Assembly: GCA_015487455.1 (NCBI GenBank)
Contig: WFPR01000234.1
Location: 1-5,980 of the forward strand
Length of the DNA stretch: 5,980 bases
Direction: 5' to 3'
Origin: Candidatus Bipolaricaulota bacterium
GTDB taxonomy: Bacteria > Bipolaricaulota > Bipolaricaulia > RBG-16-55-9
The position numbers and the translations under genes are program-made. This document shows positions 1-5,710 of this stretch, in pieces. Position 1 is the stretch's first letter; the number at the start of each line of letters is the position of its first letter. The notes under the pieces are model-generated. The model had not been told where the DNA came from, did not search any database, and saw nothing but the letters and a program-made list of their open reading frames with translations.

Positions 1-1
1 C

Positions 2-616
2 CTGTGGCCCACGATCCAGCAGAAGATGCTCGACGAGCTCCCCAAGCTGAAGGTGGGCCCCGTGGAGGACCTCAGCGTGTTCATGGGCGCGATCATCACC
101 CGAGACGCCTACGAGAAGATCGTGGGCTACATCGAGCACGCCAAAGCCCACCAAGACGAGTACGAGATCGTCTATGGCGGTGAGTACAGCGACGAGAAGG
201 GCTGGTTCGTCCACCCCACGGTGGTGCTGACGAAGAACCCGCGCGGCAAGCTCATCTGCGAGGAGATCTTCGGCCCCGTGCTGACCGTCTACATCTACCC
301 GGACGATCAGTATGAGCAGACGCTGAAGCTCTGCGACGAGGCGACGGAATATGGGCTTACGGGCTCGATCTTCGCCAAGGACCGTCGAGCGATCGCCTTA
401 GCCGAAAGGGTGTTGAGATTTGCAGCCGGAAACTTCTACATCAACGACAAGCCGACCGGGGCGATCGTGGGGAGGCAGCCCTTCGGCGGGGCGCGCCACT
501 CGGGGACGAACGACAAGGCGGGCTTCTGGCTGAATATCGTCAGGTGGACCAGCCCGCGGGCCATCAAGGAGACGCTCGTCCCGGCGCGGGACTGGAGGCG
601 GCCGTATTTGGGATAA
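2..616 (+). CDS. pruA: 1-pyrroline-5-carboxylate dehydrogenase (L-glutamate gamma-semialdehyde dehydrogenase), C-terminal part, 5' end outside window
   Basis: This is the last ~204 residues of a cytoplasmic NAD-dependent aldehyde dehydrogenase that oxidises glutamate semialdehyde (from proline via P5C) to glutamate. The open frame runs to the left edge (codons from base 2, reading LWPTIQQKML), so the ATG at 26 is internal and not the start. Visible landmarks are EEIFGPVL (from base 260), the conserved ALDH motif that contacts the NAD ribose, then AGNFYINDKPTGAIVG, QPFGGARHSGTNDKAG and a C-terminus with TSPRAIKET and DWRRPYLG. The last blocks resemble the human ALDH4A1-type branch more than generic ALDHs. 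Family members are roughly 540 residues, so the Rossmann domain and catalytic Cys lie upstream, unseen. A proline dehydrogenase gene may be nearby, but that is not visible. The stop TAA is 20 nt before the next gene, with no terminator between. Confidence 0.93.
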   Translation: MWPTIQQKMLDELPKLKVGPVEDLSVFMGAIITRDAYEKIVGYIEHAKAHQDEYEIVYGGEYSDEKGWFVHPTVVLTKNPRGKLICEEIFGPVLTVYIYPDDQYEQTLKLCDEATEYGLTGSIFAKDRRAIALAERVLRFAAGNFYINDKPTGAIVGRQPFGGARHSGTNDKAGFWLNIVRWTSPRAIKETLVPARDWRRPYLG

Positions 617-636
617 GGGGTTCCTCGAGTCTACAG

Positions 637-924
637 ATGAACAAGCTCAAGATCATCTTCACCGAGCACGCTCGAGAGCAGCTCCGAGAGCGCAAGATAT
701 CACAAGAGCTTGTAGAGGAGGTGCTCAAAGATCCCGAACAGGTCGTTCAAGATGCCGAGGGGAACCCCATAGCCCAAAGTCGCTACTTTGATAAAGAGGA
801 GGGTAAAGAGATGTTGCTCCGGGTGTTCTATCGCGAGGAGCAGGGGACGCGTCGAGTCATCACTGTTTACAAGACCTCAAGAATTCGCAAGTACTGGAAG
901 CAGGAGGAGGGAGACCCGTTATGA
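637..924 (+). CDS. DUF4258 family small protein, putative toxin-like partner of the following DUF2283 gene
   Basis: A 95-residue, strongly charged soluble protein with no signal peptide or membrane segment. It begins MNKLKIIFTEHAREQLRERK, followed by ISQELVEEVLKDPEQVV and ends with VITVYKTSRIRKYW. The order of an early His-Ala plus an R-x-I helix, a middle 'xxRYF' strand and a C-terminal VxTVYKTS strand matches the DUF4258 family, which is often compared to the RelE/ParE toxin fold. No catalytic residues can be assigned from sequence alone. The frame stays open upstream to an ATG at 544, but that part overlaps pruA and encodes non-family sequence, so ATG 637 is chosen. Its ribosome binding site is weak (only GGGG at 617-620, distant), which suggests low expression or coupling to pruA. 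The stop overlaps the next start by 4 nt. GC is ~50-57%, below the neighbours. Biochemical function is not established here. Confidence 0.82.
   Translation: MNKLKIIFTEHAREQLRERKISQELVEEVLKDPEQVVQDAEGNPIAQSRYFDKEEGKEMLLRVFYREEQGTRRVITVYKTSRIRKYWKQEEGDPL
902..910 (+). promoter_or_regulatory. Shine-Dalgarno for the DUF2283 gene
   Basis: AGGAGGAGG lies 10 nt before ATG 921, inside the 3' end of the DUF4258 gene. It supports the overlapping ATGA start. It also makes the second gene's site much stronger than that of the first, as expected if the downstream partner is made in excess. Confidence 0.7.
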
Positions 925-1127
925 GGGTTGTGTACGATAGGGAAACGGACACCCTCACGATCAAACTACGGGAGGGGGAGTACGCCGAGAGTGATGAAGT
1001 TCAGCCGGGGATCGTCTTCGACTACGATCGCCGAGGTGCCCTTTTGGCCATCGAAATTTTGTACGCCTCCCGGCAGAAGCTTGACCTCGACACGTTGCGT
1101 CTCGAGATGGTGGGGCAAAAGGGCTAG
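921..1127 (+). CDS. DUF2283 family small protein, putative antitoxin-like partner
   Basis: A 68-residue protein beginning MRVVYDRETDTLTIKLREG and continuing with ESDEVQPGIVFDYDRRGALLAIEILYAS. The pattern (Y-D-x-E-x-D-x-L-x-I, then a pGI-x-x-D-x-D strand, then G-x-x-x-x-IEIL-x-AS) is characteristic of DUF2283. Family members are usually 55-85 residues, so this is full length. DUF2283 genes often sit next to DUF4258 genes, and the pair has been annotated as a candidate type II toxin-antitoxin module. The antitoxin role is inferred from that pairing and size. There is no recognisable DNA-binding domain. The ATG lies in the ATGA overlap with the DUF4258 stop and is preceded by a good AGGAGGAGG site at 902-910, so translation is probably coupled. 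A second open frame at 928-1134 is a shadow. Confidence 0.85.
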   Translation: MRVVYDRETDTLTIKLREGEYAESDEVQPGIVFDYDRRGALLAIEILYASRQKLDLDTLRLEMVGQKG

Positions 1128-1134
1128 GAGGTGA
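1126..1134 (+). promoter_or_regulatory. Shine-Dalgarno for tldD, overlapping the DUF2283 stop codon
   Basis: AGGAGGTGA is a perfect match to the anti-Shine-Dalgarno core and lies 10 nt before ATG 1145. Its first two bases are the last two of the DUF2283 TAG stop. It decides the tldD start and implies that ribosomes finishing DUF2283 are well placed to initiate on tldD. Confidence 0.8.
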
Positions 1135-1144
1135 AGGCATCAAT

Positions 1145-2614
1145 ATGTACGCGCCCAAGGGAGAAGTAGAGCGCCTAAAATCTGCCCTCCAAGCCCTCAA
1201 AGCCCAGGGCGCGGAGTACGCCGACGTCCGCTGGGAGCGGCACCGCTCCGAGCGGATCTTGGTGAGGAACGGCCAAGTCGCCGCCCTCACCCAGCATCAA
1301 GACGAGGGCTTCGGCATTCGGGTGCTATACAAGGGGGCCTGGGGCTTCGCCGCCAGCCCCTTCCTCACGGAACAAGAGATCGAGCAGGTCGCCCGCCGCG
1401 CGCTCGAGATCGCCAAGGCGTCGGCTTTAACGGTCAAGGAGCCCATCCGGCTCGACGACTGGGAGCCCCAGCGCGGGCAGTACGCGTCCCCCTGCGAGCG
1501 CGACCCCTTCGCGATCCCGCTGGATGCGAAGCTCGAGCTGCTCTTCCGGGCGGACGAGATCTTGAGAAAGGCCCCCGAGGTCCAGACGGCGGAGAGCCAC
1601 CTGCGGTTCCACGCCGTGGAGAAGCTCTTCCTGAGCAGCGACGGCGCGGAGATCGCGCAGCGCTTCGTCTACAGCGGTGGGGGCCTTGAAGTGAAGGCCG
1701 TCGCGAACGGGGAGGCCCAGCAGCGCTCCTACCCCGCCGCCCACGGCGGCGACACCGCCGCCCGCGGCTTCGAGTTCATCGAGTCCTTGAAGCTCGTGGA
1801 GAACGCCGAGCGGGCCCGTGAGGAGGCCCTTCAGCTCCTGAACGCCGAGCCCTGCCCCGCGGGCGAGTTCGACGTCGTTCTCGACACGAACCAGCTCGCC
1901 CTCCAGATCCACGAGTCGTGCGGCCACCCCACGGAGCTGGACCGCGCGCTGGGCATGGAGCTGAGCTTCGCGGGCGGAAGTTTTATGACGCCAGATCAAC
2001 TGCGAAAGCTCCGCTACGGCTCCGAGCTCGTCACGCTGACGGCCGACGCGACGATCCCCGGCGCGCTCGGCTCGTTCGGGTACGACGACGAGGGCGTCCC
2101 GGCCCAGCGCTGGCCCCTCGTCGAGCGCGGGCTCTTCGTCGGCTACTTAAGCTCGAGGGACACGGCGCCCCGAATCGGGCAGCGGAGCACCGGGGCCTGC
2201 CGGGCCGAGAGCTGGAACCGCGTCCCGATCGTGCGCATGGTCAACATCTCGCTGGAGCCCGACCCCAAGGGGCCGTCCCTGGAGGAGCTGATCGCGGACA
2301 CGAAGCGCGGTCTGTTCTTGAGCACGAACAAGGCGTGGAGCATCGACGACCGCCGCTTGAACTTTCAGTTCGGCTGCGAGATCGCTTGGGAAATTAAAGA
2401 CGGCAAGCTCGGGCGGGTGCTCAAGAACCCCGTCTACACGGGGATCACGCCCGAGTTCTGGAACCGCTGTGATGCCGTCTGCAACCCAAAGGAGTGGCGG
2501 ATGTGGGGCCTCACGAACTGCGGGAAGGGCGAGCCGATGCAGACGATGAGCGTCGGCCACGGCGCGGCCCCGGCCCGCTTCCGCCGCGTCCGAGTGGGAG
2601 GAGGGCAGTCATGA
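1145..2614 (+). CDS. tldD: TldD, zinc metalloprotease subunit of the TldD/TldE protease
   Basis: A 489-residue protein, close to E. coli TldD (481). In the family TldD pairs with TldE to form a cytoplasmic peptidase with a buried active site that cleaves unfolded or small peptides (microcin B17 leader, CcdA antitoxin in E. coli). The N-terminal half (about residues 1-220) has the conserved ERILVRNGQV and EGFGIRVLYKGAWGFAAS blocks. The catalytic motif LQIHESCGHPTELDRALGME places the HExxxH zinc site at H256, E257 and H261. A C-terminal TNCGKGEP supplies Cys459, in the position of the third metal ligand. SFAGGSFMTP and STGACRAESWNRVPIVRM are also typical. All expected catalytic residues are present, so it should be active. 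No signal peptide is seen. The stop overlaps the tldE start by 4 nt, which favours balanced synthesis of the two subunits. The substrate cannot be read from the sequence. Confidence 0.95.
   Translation: MYAPKGEVERLKSALQALKAQGAEYADVRWERHRSERILVRNGQVAALTQHQDEGFGIRVLYKGAWGFAASPFLTEQEIEQVARRALEIAKASALTVKEPIRLDDWEPQRGQYASPCERDPFAIPLDAKLELLFRADEILRKAPEVQTAESHLRFHAVEKLFLSSDGAEIAQRFVYSGGGLEVKAVANGEAQQRSYPAAHGGDTAARGFEFIESLKLVENAERAREEALQLLNAEPCPAGEFDVVLDTNQLALQIHESCGHPTELDRALGMELSFAGGSFMTPDQLRKLRYGSELVTLTADATIPGALGSFGYDDEGVPAQRWPLVERGLFVGYLSSRDTAPRIGQRSTGACRAESWNRVPIVRMVNISLEPDPKGPSLEELIADTKRGLFLSTNKAWSIDDRRLNFQFGCEIAWEIKDGKLGRVLKNPVYTGITPEFWNRCDAVCNPKEWRMWGLTNCGKGEPMQTMSVGHGAAPARFRRVRVGGGQS
2596..2605 (+). 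promoter_or_regulatory. Shine-Dalgarno for tldE/pmbA
   Basis: GGGAGGAGGG lies 5 nt before ATG 2611, within the last codons of tldD. It selects the ATGA-overlap start over the upstream in-frame ATG at 2494, which would add 39 Arg/Pro-rich non-family residues read out of frame from tldD. Confidence 0.75.
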
Positions 2615-4026
2615 GCGCGAACTTCGCGATTGCGGAGGAGGTCAGGCGCGAGGGCGGGCTCCTGGGGCCCGACGCGCTCCTGGAGCGCCTCCGGGAGGTG
2701 GTGAGGAGGTCGCCCGCGGAGCGCACGGAGCTCGTGTACATCGGCGGGCGCTCGGATCTCACGCGCTACGCGGCCTCGACCGTCACCCAGAACGTCTCGG
2801 AGGTGGGCGCCCGGCTCTGGGTCCGGGTCGCCAACGGGCAGCGCCTGGGCGTCGCCAGCGTGAACTCCGCAGATCCAGACGCGTGGGTCGAGGCCGCCAA
2901 GCGGGCGCACGAGCTGAGCTTGAGGCAGCCGCCGAACCCGCACTTCACGGACTTCGCGCCCAAGGCGTCGTACGAGCGCGTCGAGACGTTCGTCGAGGCC
3001 ACCGCCCGGACGACGCCCCCGGCGCGGGCCGAGGCCCTCGTGAGGGCGTTTCAGCGGGCAGACCAAGCGGGGCGGGAGCTGTCGGGGACGTTCCAGACGA
3101 GCGTGGGCGAGGTCGCCGTGGTCAACTCCAACGGCGTCGAGGCGTACCAGCCGCTGACGGGCGCGTATCTCAAGGTGGTCGCGATGCCGAAGGGCGCCTC
3201 AGCAAATGTGGTGGCGGGCCTGGCGATGGCCGACGGCTTCTCGCGGGACATCTCTCAAATAAACGTCGAGCGGATCGCGGAGGAGGCGATGGAGACGAGC
3301 GCCCGCTGCGAGACCGTCAAGGAGATCCCCGTGGGGACGTACGACGTCATCTTGAAGCCCCCGTGCGTGGCCGAAATTCTGCAGTGGCTCTCGTTCATCG
3401 CCTTCGGGTCACGGGCATATTTGGAGGGGAGCAGCTTCCTGGCGGGCAAGCTGGGGCAGAAGCTCCTGGGCGAGAACGTCACCCTCTACGACTCCTTCAA
3501 CGAGCCCGAGGTGGGATCGCTCCCGTTCGACTTCGAGGGGACGCCCAAGCGGAAGTTGACGCTGATCGAGCGCGGGGTGGCCAAAGGTGTCGCCTTTGAT
3601 CGCTTGGACGCCCACGAGGCGGGGGCGGAGAGCACCGGCCACGCGGGGCCGCCGGGGAGCGGCTTCGGCGCGATCCCCTGGAATCTGTGTATGGAGCCCG
3701 GCGACGCGTCCCTCGACGAGATGATTCAAAGCTGCGAGCGCGGCCTGCTCGTCGAGCGCTTCCACTATCTGAACGGCTTCCTCGACCCGCCCAAGGCGAT
3801 GATGACCGGGATGACCCGCTACGGGACCTTTTACATCGAGGACGGACGCATCAAACATGCCGTCCCCAACTTAAGGTGGCTCGACAGCATGGTGCGGGCC
3901 TTCTCTCAGATTCAGAGAGTGGGCCGGGAGCGGGTCGTCTGTACGGACGACGCCGGTGGGACTTTCTACCAGCTCGTCCCCGCCCTCTACGTCAAGGACT
4001 GGCAGTTCACGGGCCAGACGGGGTAG
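2611..4026 (+). CDS. pmbA: TldE/PmbA, non-catalytic partner subunit of the TldD/TldE protease
   Basis: A 471-residue homologue of TldD lacking the zinc motif: where TldD has HESCGH, this protein reads ILKPPCVAEILQWLSFIAFG (about residues 247-266). That is the expected difference between TldE and TldD, since TldE shapes the cavity and TldD carries the metal. Family features include VYIGGRSDLTRYAASTVTQN near the N-terminus, GEVAVVNSNGVEAYQP in the middle, SSFLAGKLGQKLLGENVTLYD after the lost metal site and ESTGHAGPPGSGFGAIP near residue 340. The C-terminus (GLLVERFHYLNGF, then GMTRYGTFYIEDGRIKHAV) is typical of the superfamily. PmbA of E. coli is about 450 residues. Adjacency and overlap with tldD support an obligate complex; in E. 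coli the two genes are unlinked. E. coli PmbA is also known from maturation of microcin B17, but no peptide-antibiotic precursor is apparent here. Confidence 0.92.
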   Translation: MSANFAIAEEVRREGGLLGPDALLERLREVVRRSPAERTELVYIGGRSDLTRYAASTVTQNVSEVGARLWVRVANGQRLGVASVNSADPDAWVEAAKRAHELSLRQPPNPHFTDFAPKASYERVETFVEATARTTPPARAEALVRAFQRADQAGRELSGTFQTSVGEVAVVNSNGVEAYQPLTGAYLKVVAMPKGASANVVAGLAMADGFSRDISQINVERIAEEAMETSARCETVKEIPVGTYDVILKPPCVAEILQWLSFIAFGSRAYLEGSSFLAGKLGQKLLGENVTLYDSFNEPEVGSLPFDFEGTPKRKLTLIERGVAKGVAFDRLDAHEAGAESTGHAGPPGSGFGAIPWNLCMEPGDASLDEMIQSCERGLLVERFHYLNGFLDPPKAMMTGMTRYGTFYIEDGRIKHAVPNLRWLDSMVRAFSQIQRVGRERVVCTDDAGGTFYQLVPALYVKDWQFTGQTG

Positions 4027-4046
4027 AGTTCACCCGAGAGGACGGA

Positions 4047-4056
4047 GGGGAGGTGA
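4047..4056 (+). promoter_or_regulatory. Shine-Dalgarno for the Uma2-family gene
   Basis: GGGGAGGTGA lies 5 nt before ATG 4062. An in-frame GTG at 4053 lies inside this site, so the ATG is the preferred start. The 35-nt gap between pmbA and this gene contains no hairpin resembling a terminator, so read-through is plausible. Confidence 0.75.
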
Positions 4057-4061
4057 GGCGC

Positions 4062-4625
4062 ATGCTCAAAGCACAGATCCCGTTCACGGTGCGGGACTAC
4101 AAGGCGCTGCCCGAGTCCGAGACGAAGCGCTACGAGCTTTTGGGGGGTGAGCTGGTCGTGGTCCCCTCCCCGACGTGGAAGCATCAAGAGGTGTCGGCGC
4201 GATTGGGGTTTTACCTCAAAGCGTTTGTGGACGAGCGCGACCTCGGTCACGTCGTCCACGCCCCGCTGGACGTGGTGCTGAGCGAGGAGGACGTCGTGCA
4301 GCCTGACATTCTGTTCATCTCGCACGAGCGGGCCTCGATCATCCGCGAGGACGGCGTCTACGGGGCGCCTGATCTCGTCGTAGAGATTCTGTCGCCCTCC
4401 ACCGCCGAGCGCGACCGGACCTACAAGAAGACGCTCTACGCCCGCCACGGCGTGCAAGAGTACTGGATCGTCGACCCCGCCTTGGGCACCGTGGAGGTCT
4501 TCACTTTGGGCGAAAGGGGCTTCGAGCGGGCCGCGCTCTACAACCCGGAGGAGACGCTGCGCTCCCCCCTGCTCCAGGGCCTGGAGATCCCGCTTACGAA
4601 GGTCTTCTTCTCGCAAGCGCGATAG
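4062..4625 (+). CDS. Uma2 family protein (PD-(D/E)XK restriction-endonuclease-like fold)
   Basis: A 187-residue protein, the usual Uma2 length. It begins MLKAQIPFTVRDYKALPES, then has KRYELLGGELVVVPSPTWKH, VVQPDILFIS, APDLVVEILSPST, an RTYKKTLYARHGVQEYW helix-strand and IVDPALGTVEVF. This is the full Uma2/DUF820 signature. The putative metal-binding acidic residues are D82 (QPD), D104 (APD) and E108 (VVE), with K122 or K123 further on, so the nuclease-like core appears intact. Uma2 proteins are very abundant in some cyanobacterial, Chloroflexota and Deinococcota genomes. They are labelled putative endonucleases, but no specific role is established for most, and a link to mobile elements is inferred from their patchy distribution. 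The in-frame open region from 3687 is pmbA shadow. It ends 2 nt before the histidine kinase. It has no obvious functional tie to either neighbour. Confidence 0.9.
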   Translation: MLKAQIPFTVRDYKALPESETKRYELLGGELVVVPSPTWKHQEVSARLGFYLKAFVDERDLGHVVHAPLDVVLSEEDVVQPDILFISHERASIIREDGVYGAPDLVVEILSPSTAERDRTYKKTLYARHGVQEYWIVDPALGTVEVFTLGERGFERAALYNPEETLRSPLLQGLEIPLTKVFFSQAR

Positions 4626-4627
4626 CG

Positions 4628-5710
4628 ATGCTCAGGCTGAGCCGACGCGAATGGCTGGGGATTGCAACCGTCTTCCTGCTGCTGTTCGTCTACGGTTCCC
4701 TCCTATCCCTCCATACTCAGCTCTTTGTTTGGCGGCTTGAGAGGATCTCTTGGCTGCCCGTCGGCTACAACTTCTTGATCTTCCTGCTGTGGCTCCCGTT
4801 GGTGCCCCTCGTCTGGACCGTGGCCGATCGGGTACGCCCCCGGCGCTGGGGCTGGCTGCGATGGGGGATGATCCAGCTCCCCGTCACGATCGCGTTCGGG
4901 GCCCTGCACATCGTGCTCCTTACGCTGGTCGTGGCGGCGATTCGGGTGATTGTGGGGCAGCCGATGCCCCTCCTCGAGCTCCTGCTGGGATGGGAGCGAG
5001 GGGTCTACACGGCGAGCTGGCTGACCGCGGCGGGCACGCTGGGCGCCTTCTACGGCGTGGACGCCTATCGCCGCTGGCGGGAGGAGCAGCTCCGGGCCGA
5101 GCGCCTCAGCGCCCAACTCAAGGAGGCCAAGCTCCAAGCTTTGAAGATGCAGCTCCACCCGCACTTCCTGTTTAACACGCTGCAGACGATCTCCGCGCTC
5201 ATCCCCCGCGACCCCCGACGGGCCGAGGAGCTGATCGAGAAGCTGGGGGCGCTTCTGCGCACGGCCCTGGAGTTGGGCGACCGGCCCCTGATCGCGCTCG
5301 ACGAGGAGCTGGCCTTCGTCGAGCGCTACCTCGACATCCAGCAGGCCCGCCTGGGCGAGCGGCTCCGGGTGCGCTGGGAGGTCGATCCCGATACGCGGGA
5401 CAAGAAGGTCCCGGCGTTCGTGCTCCAGCCCCTGGTGGAGAACGCGATCAAGCACGGGATCGCGCCCCGCCCCGAGCCGGGCGCCGTCGCCGTCGGGGCT
5501 GCCCTCGAAGAGAACAAGCTCCGGCTCTGGGTCCAAGACGACGGGCTGGGCCTCAACGGCAAGCCCCAAGAGGGCCACGGCCTGCGCACCCTCAAGGAGC
5601 GCCTCCGAACGCTCTACGGCCCCGAGGCCAAGCTGGAGCTTCTCAACGGGGCGAAGGGCGGACTTCTGGCCCGAATCGAGATCCCCTTGGGTGAAGGGTG
5701 GAGCGCATGA
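4628..5710 (+). CDS. LytS/YehU-type membrane sensor histidine kinase
   Basis: A 360-residue inner-membrane kinase. Four hydrophobic segments make up the N-terminal sensor: about residues 9-30, 44-66, 80-109 and 126-144. A charged, probably coiled-coil linker follows (about 146-175). The His_kinase domain has LHPHFLFNTLQTISALI with the likely phosphoacceptor H179, then LDEELAFVERYLDIQQARLG. The HATPase_c domain has an N-box (QPLVENAIKHGI, N272), a G1-like DDGLGLN (304-310) and a GHGL turn (316-319). All ATP-binding motifs look intact. The sensor is short, has no PAS, GAF or large periplasmic domain, and does not resemble 5TM-5TMR_LYT, so the stimulus is unknown. The start ATG lies 2 nt after the Uma2 stop with no clear Shine-Dalgarno site, implying translational coupling. 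The stop overlaps the response regulator start by 4 nt. GC is high, like the tld genes. Confidence 0.93.
   Translation: MLRLSRREWLGIATVFLLLFVYGSLLSLHTQLFVWRLERISWLPVGYNFLIFLLWLPLVPLVWTVADRVRPRRWGWLRWGMIQLPVTIAFGALHIVLLTLVVAAIRVIVGQPMPLLELLLGWERGVYTASWLTAAGTLGAFYGVDAYRRWREEQLRAERLSAQLKEAKLQALKMQLHPHFLFNTLQTISALIPRDPRRAEELIEKLGALLRTALELGDRPLIALDEELAFVERYLDIQQARLGERLRVRWEVDPDTRDKKVPAFVLQPLVENAIKHGIAPRPEPGAVAVGAALEENKLRLWVQDDGLGLNGKPQEGHGLRTLKERLRTLYGPEAKLELLNGAKGGLLARIEIPLGEGWSA

Noticed and set aside
544..636. N-terminal extension of the DUF4258 gene from ATG 544
   Set aside because: These 31 codons overlap the conserved pruA C-terminus in another frame and do not resemble the family; the family-like sequence begins at ATG 637.
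1427..1999. 190-codon open frame on the - strand within tldD
   Set aside because: Leu/Val/Gly/Glu-rich antisense shadow; the sense strand encodes the conserved TldD catalytic motif here.
2434..3066. 210-codon open frame on the - strand over the tldD/pmbA junction
   Set aside because: Arg/Pro/Gly-rich shadow of two well-supported overlapping genes, with no recognisable motif.
3583..3597. AAAGG / CCTTT inverted repeat
   Set aside because: A 5-bp stem within pmbA codons, expected by chance in a window of this size.
3903..3919. Short inverted repeat CTCTC / GAGAG around a 7-nt loop
   Set aside because: Only a 5-bp stem inside the pmbA coding sequence, with no following T-run; not credible as a terminator or operator.
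637..4026. Possible RiPP (microcin-like) cluster because TldD/TldE process peptide leaders
   Set aside because: No short precursor-like gene, cyclodehydratase, dehydrogenase or export gene is visible; DUF4258 and DUF2283 are folded-domain families, not leader-core peptides.
3687..4061. N-terminal extension of the Uma2 gene from ATG 3687
   Set aside because: It overlaps the conserved pmbA C-terminus, is Arg-rich, and the strong Shine-Dalgarno at 4047-4056 points to ATG 4062.
4703..5578. 291-codon open frame on the - strand across the kinase gene
   Set aside because: It mirrors the kinase in a GC-rich region, is low-complexity Leu/Glu/Gln/Arg-rich, and matches no family I recognise; the + strand has complete kinase motifs.
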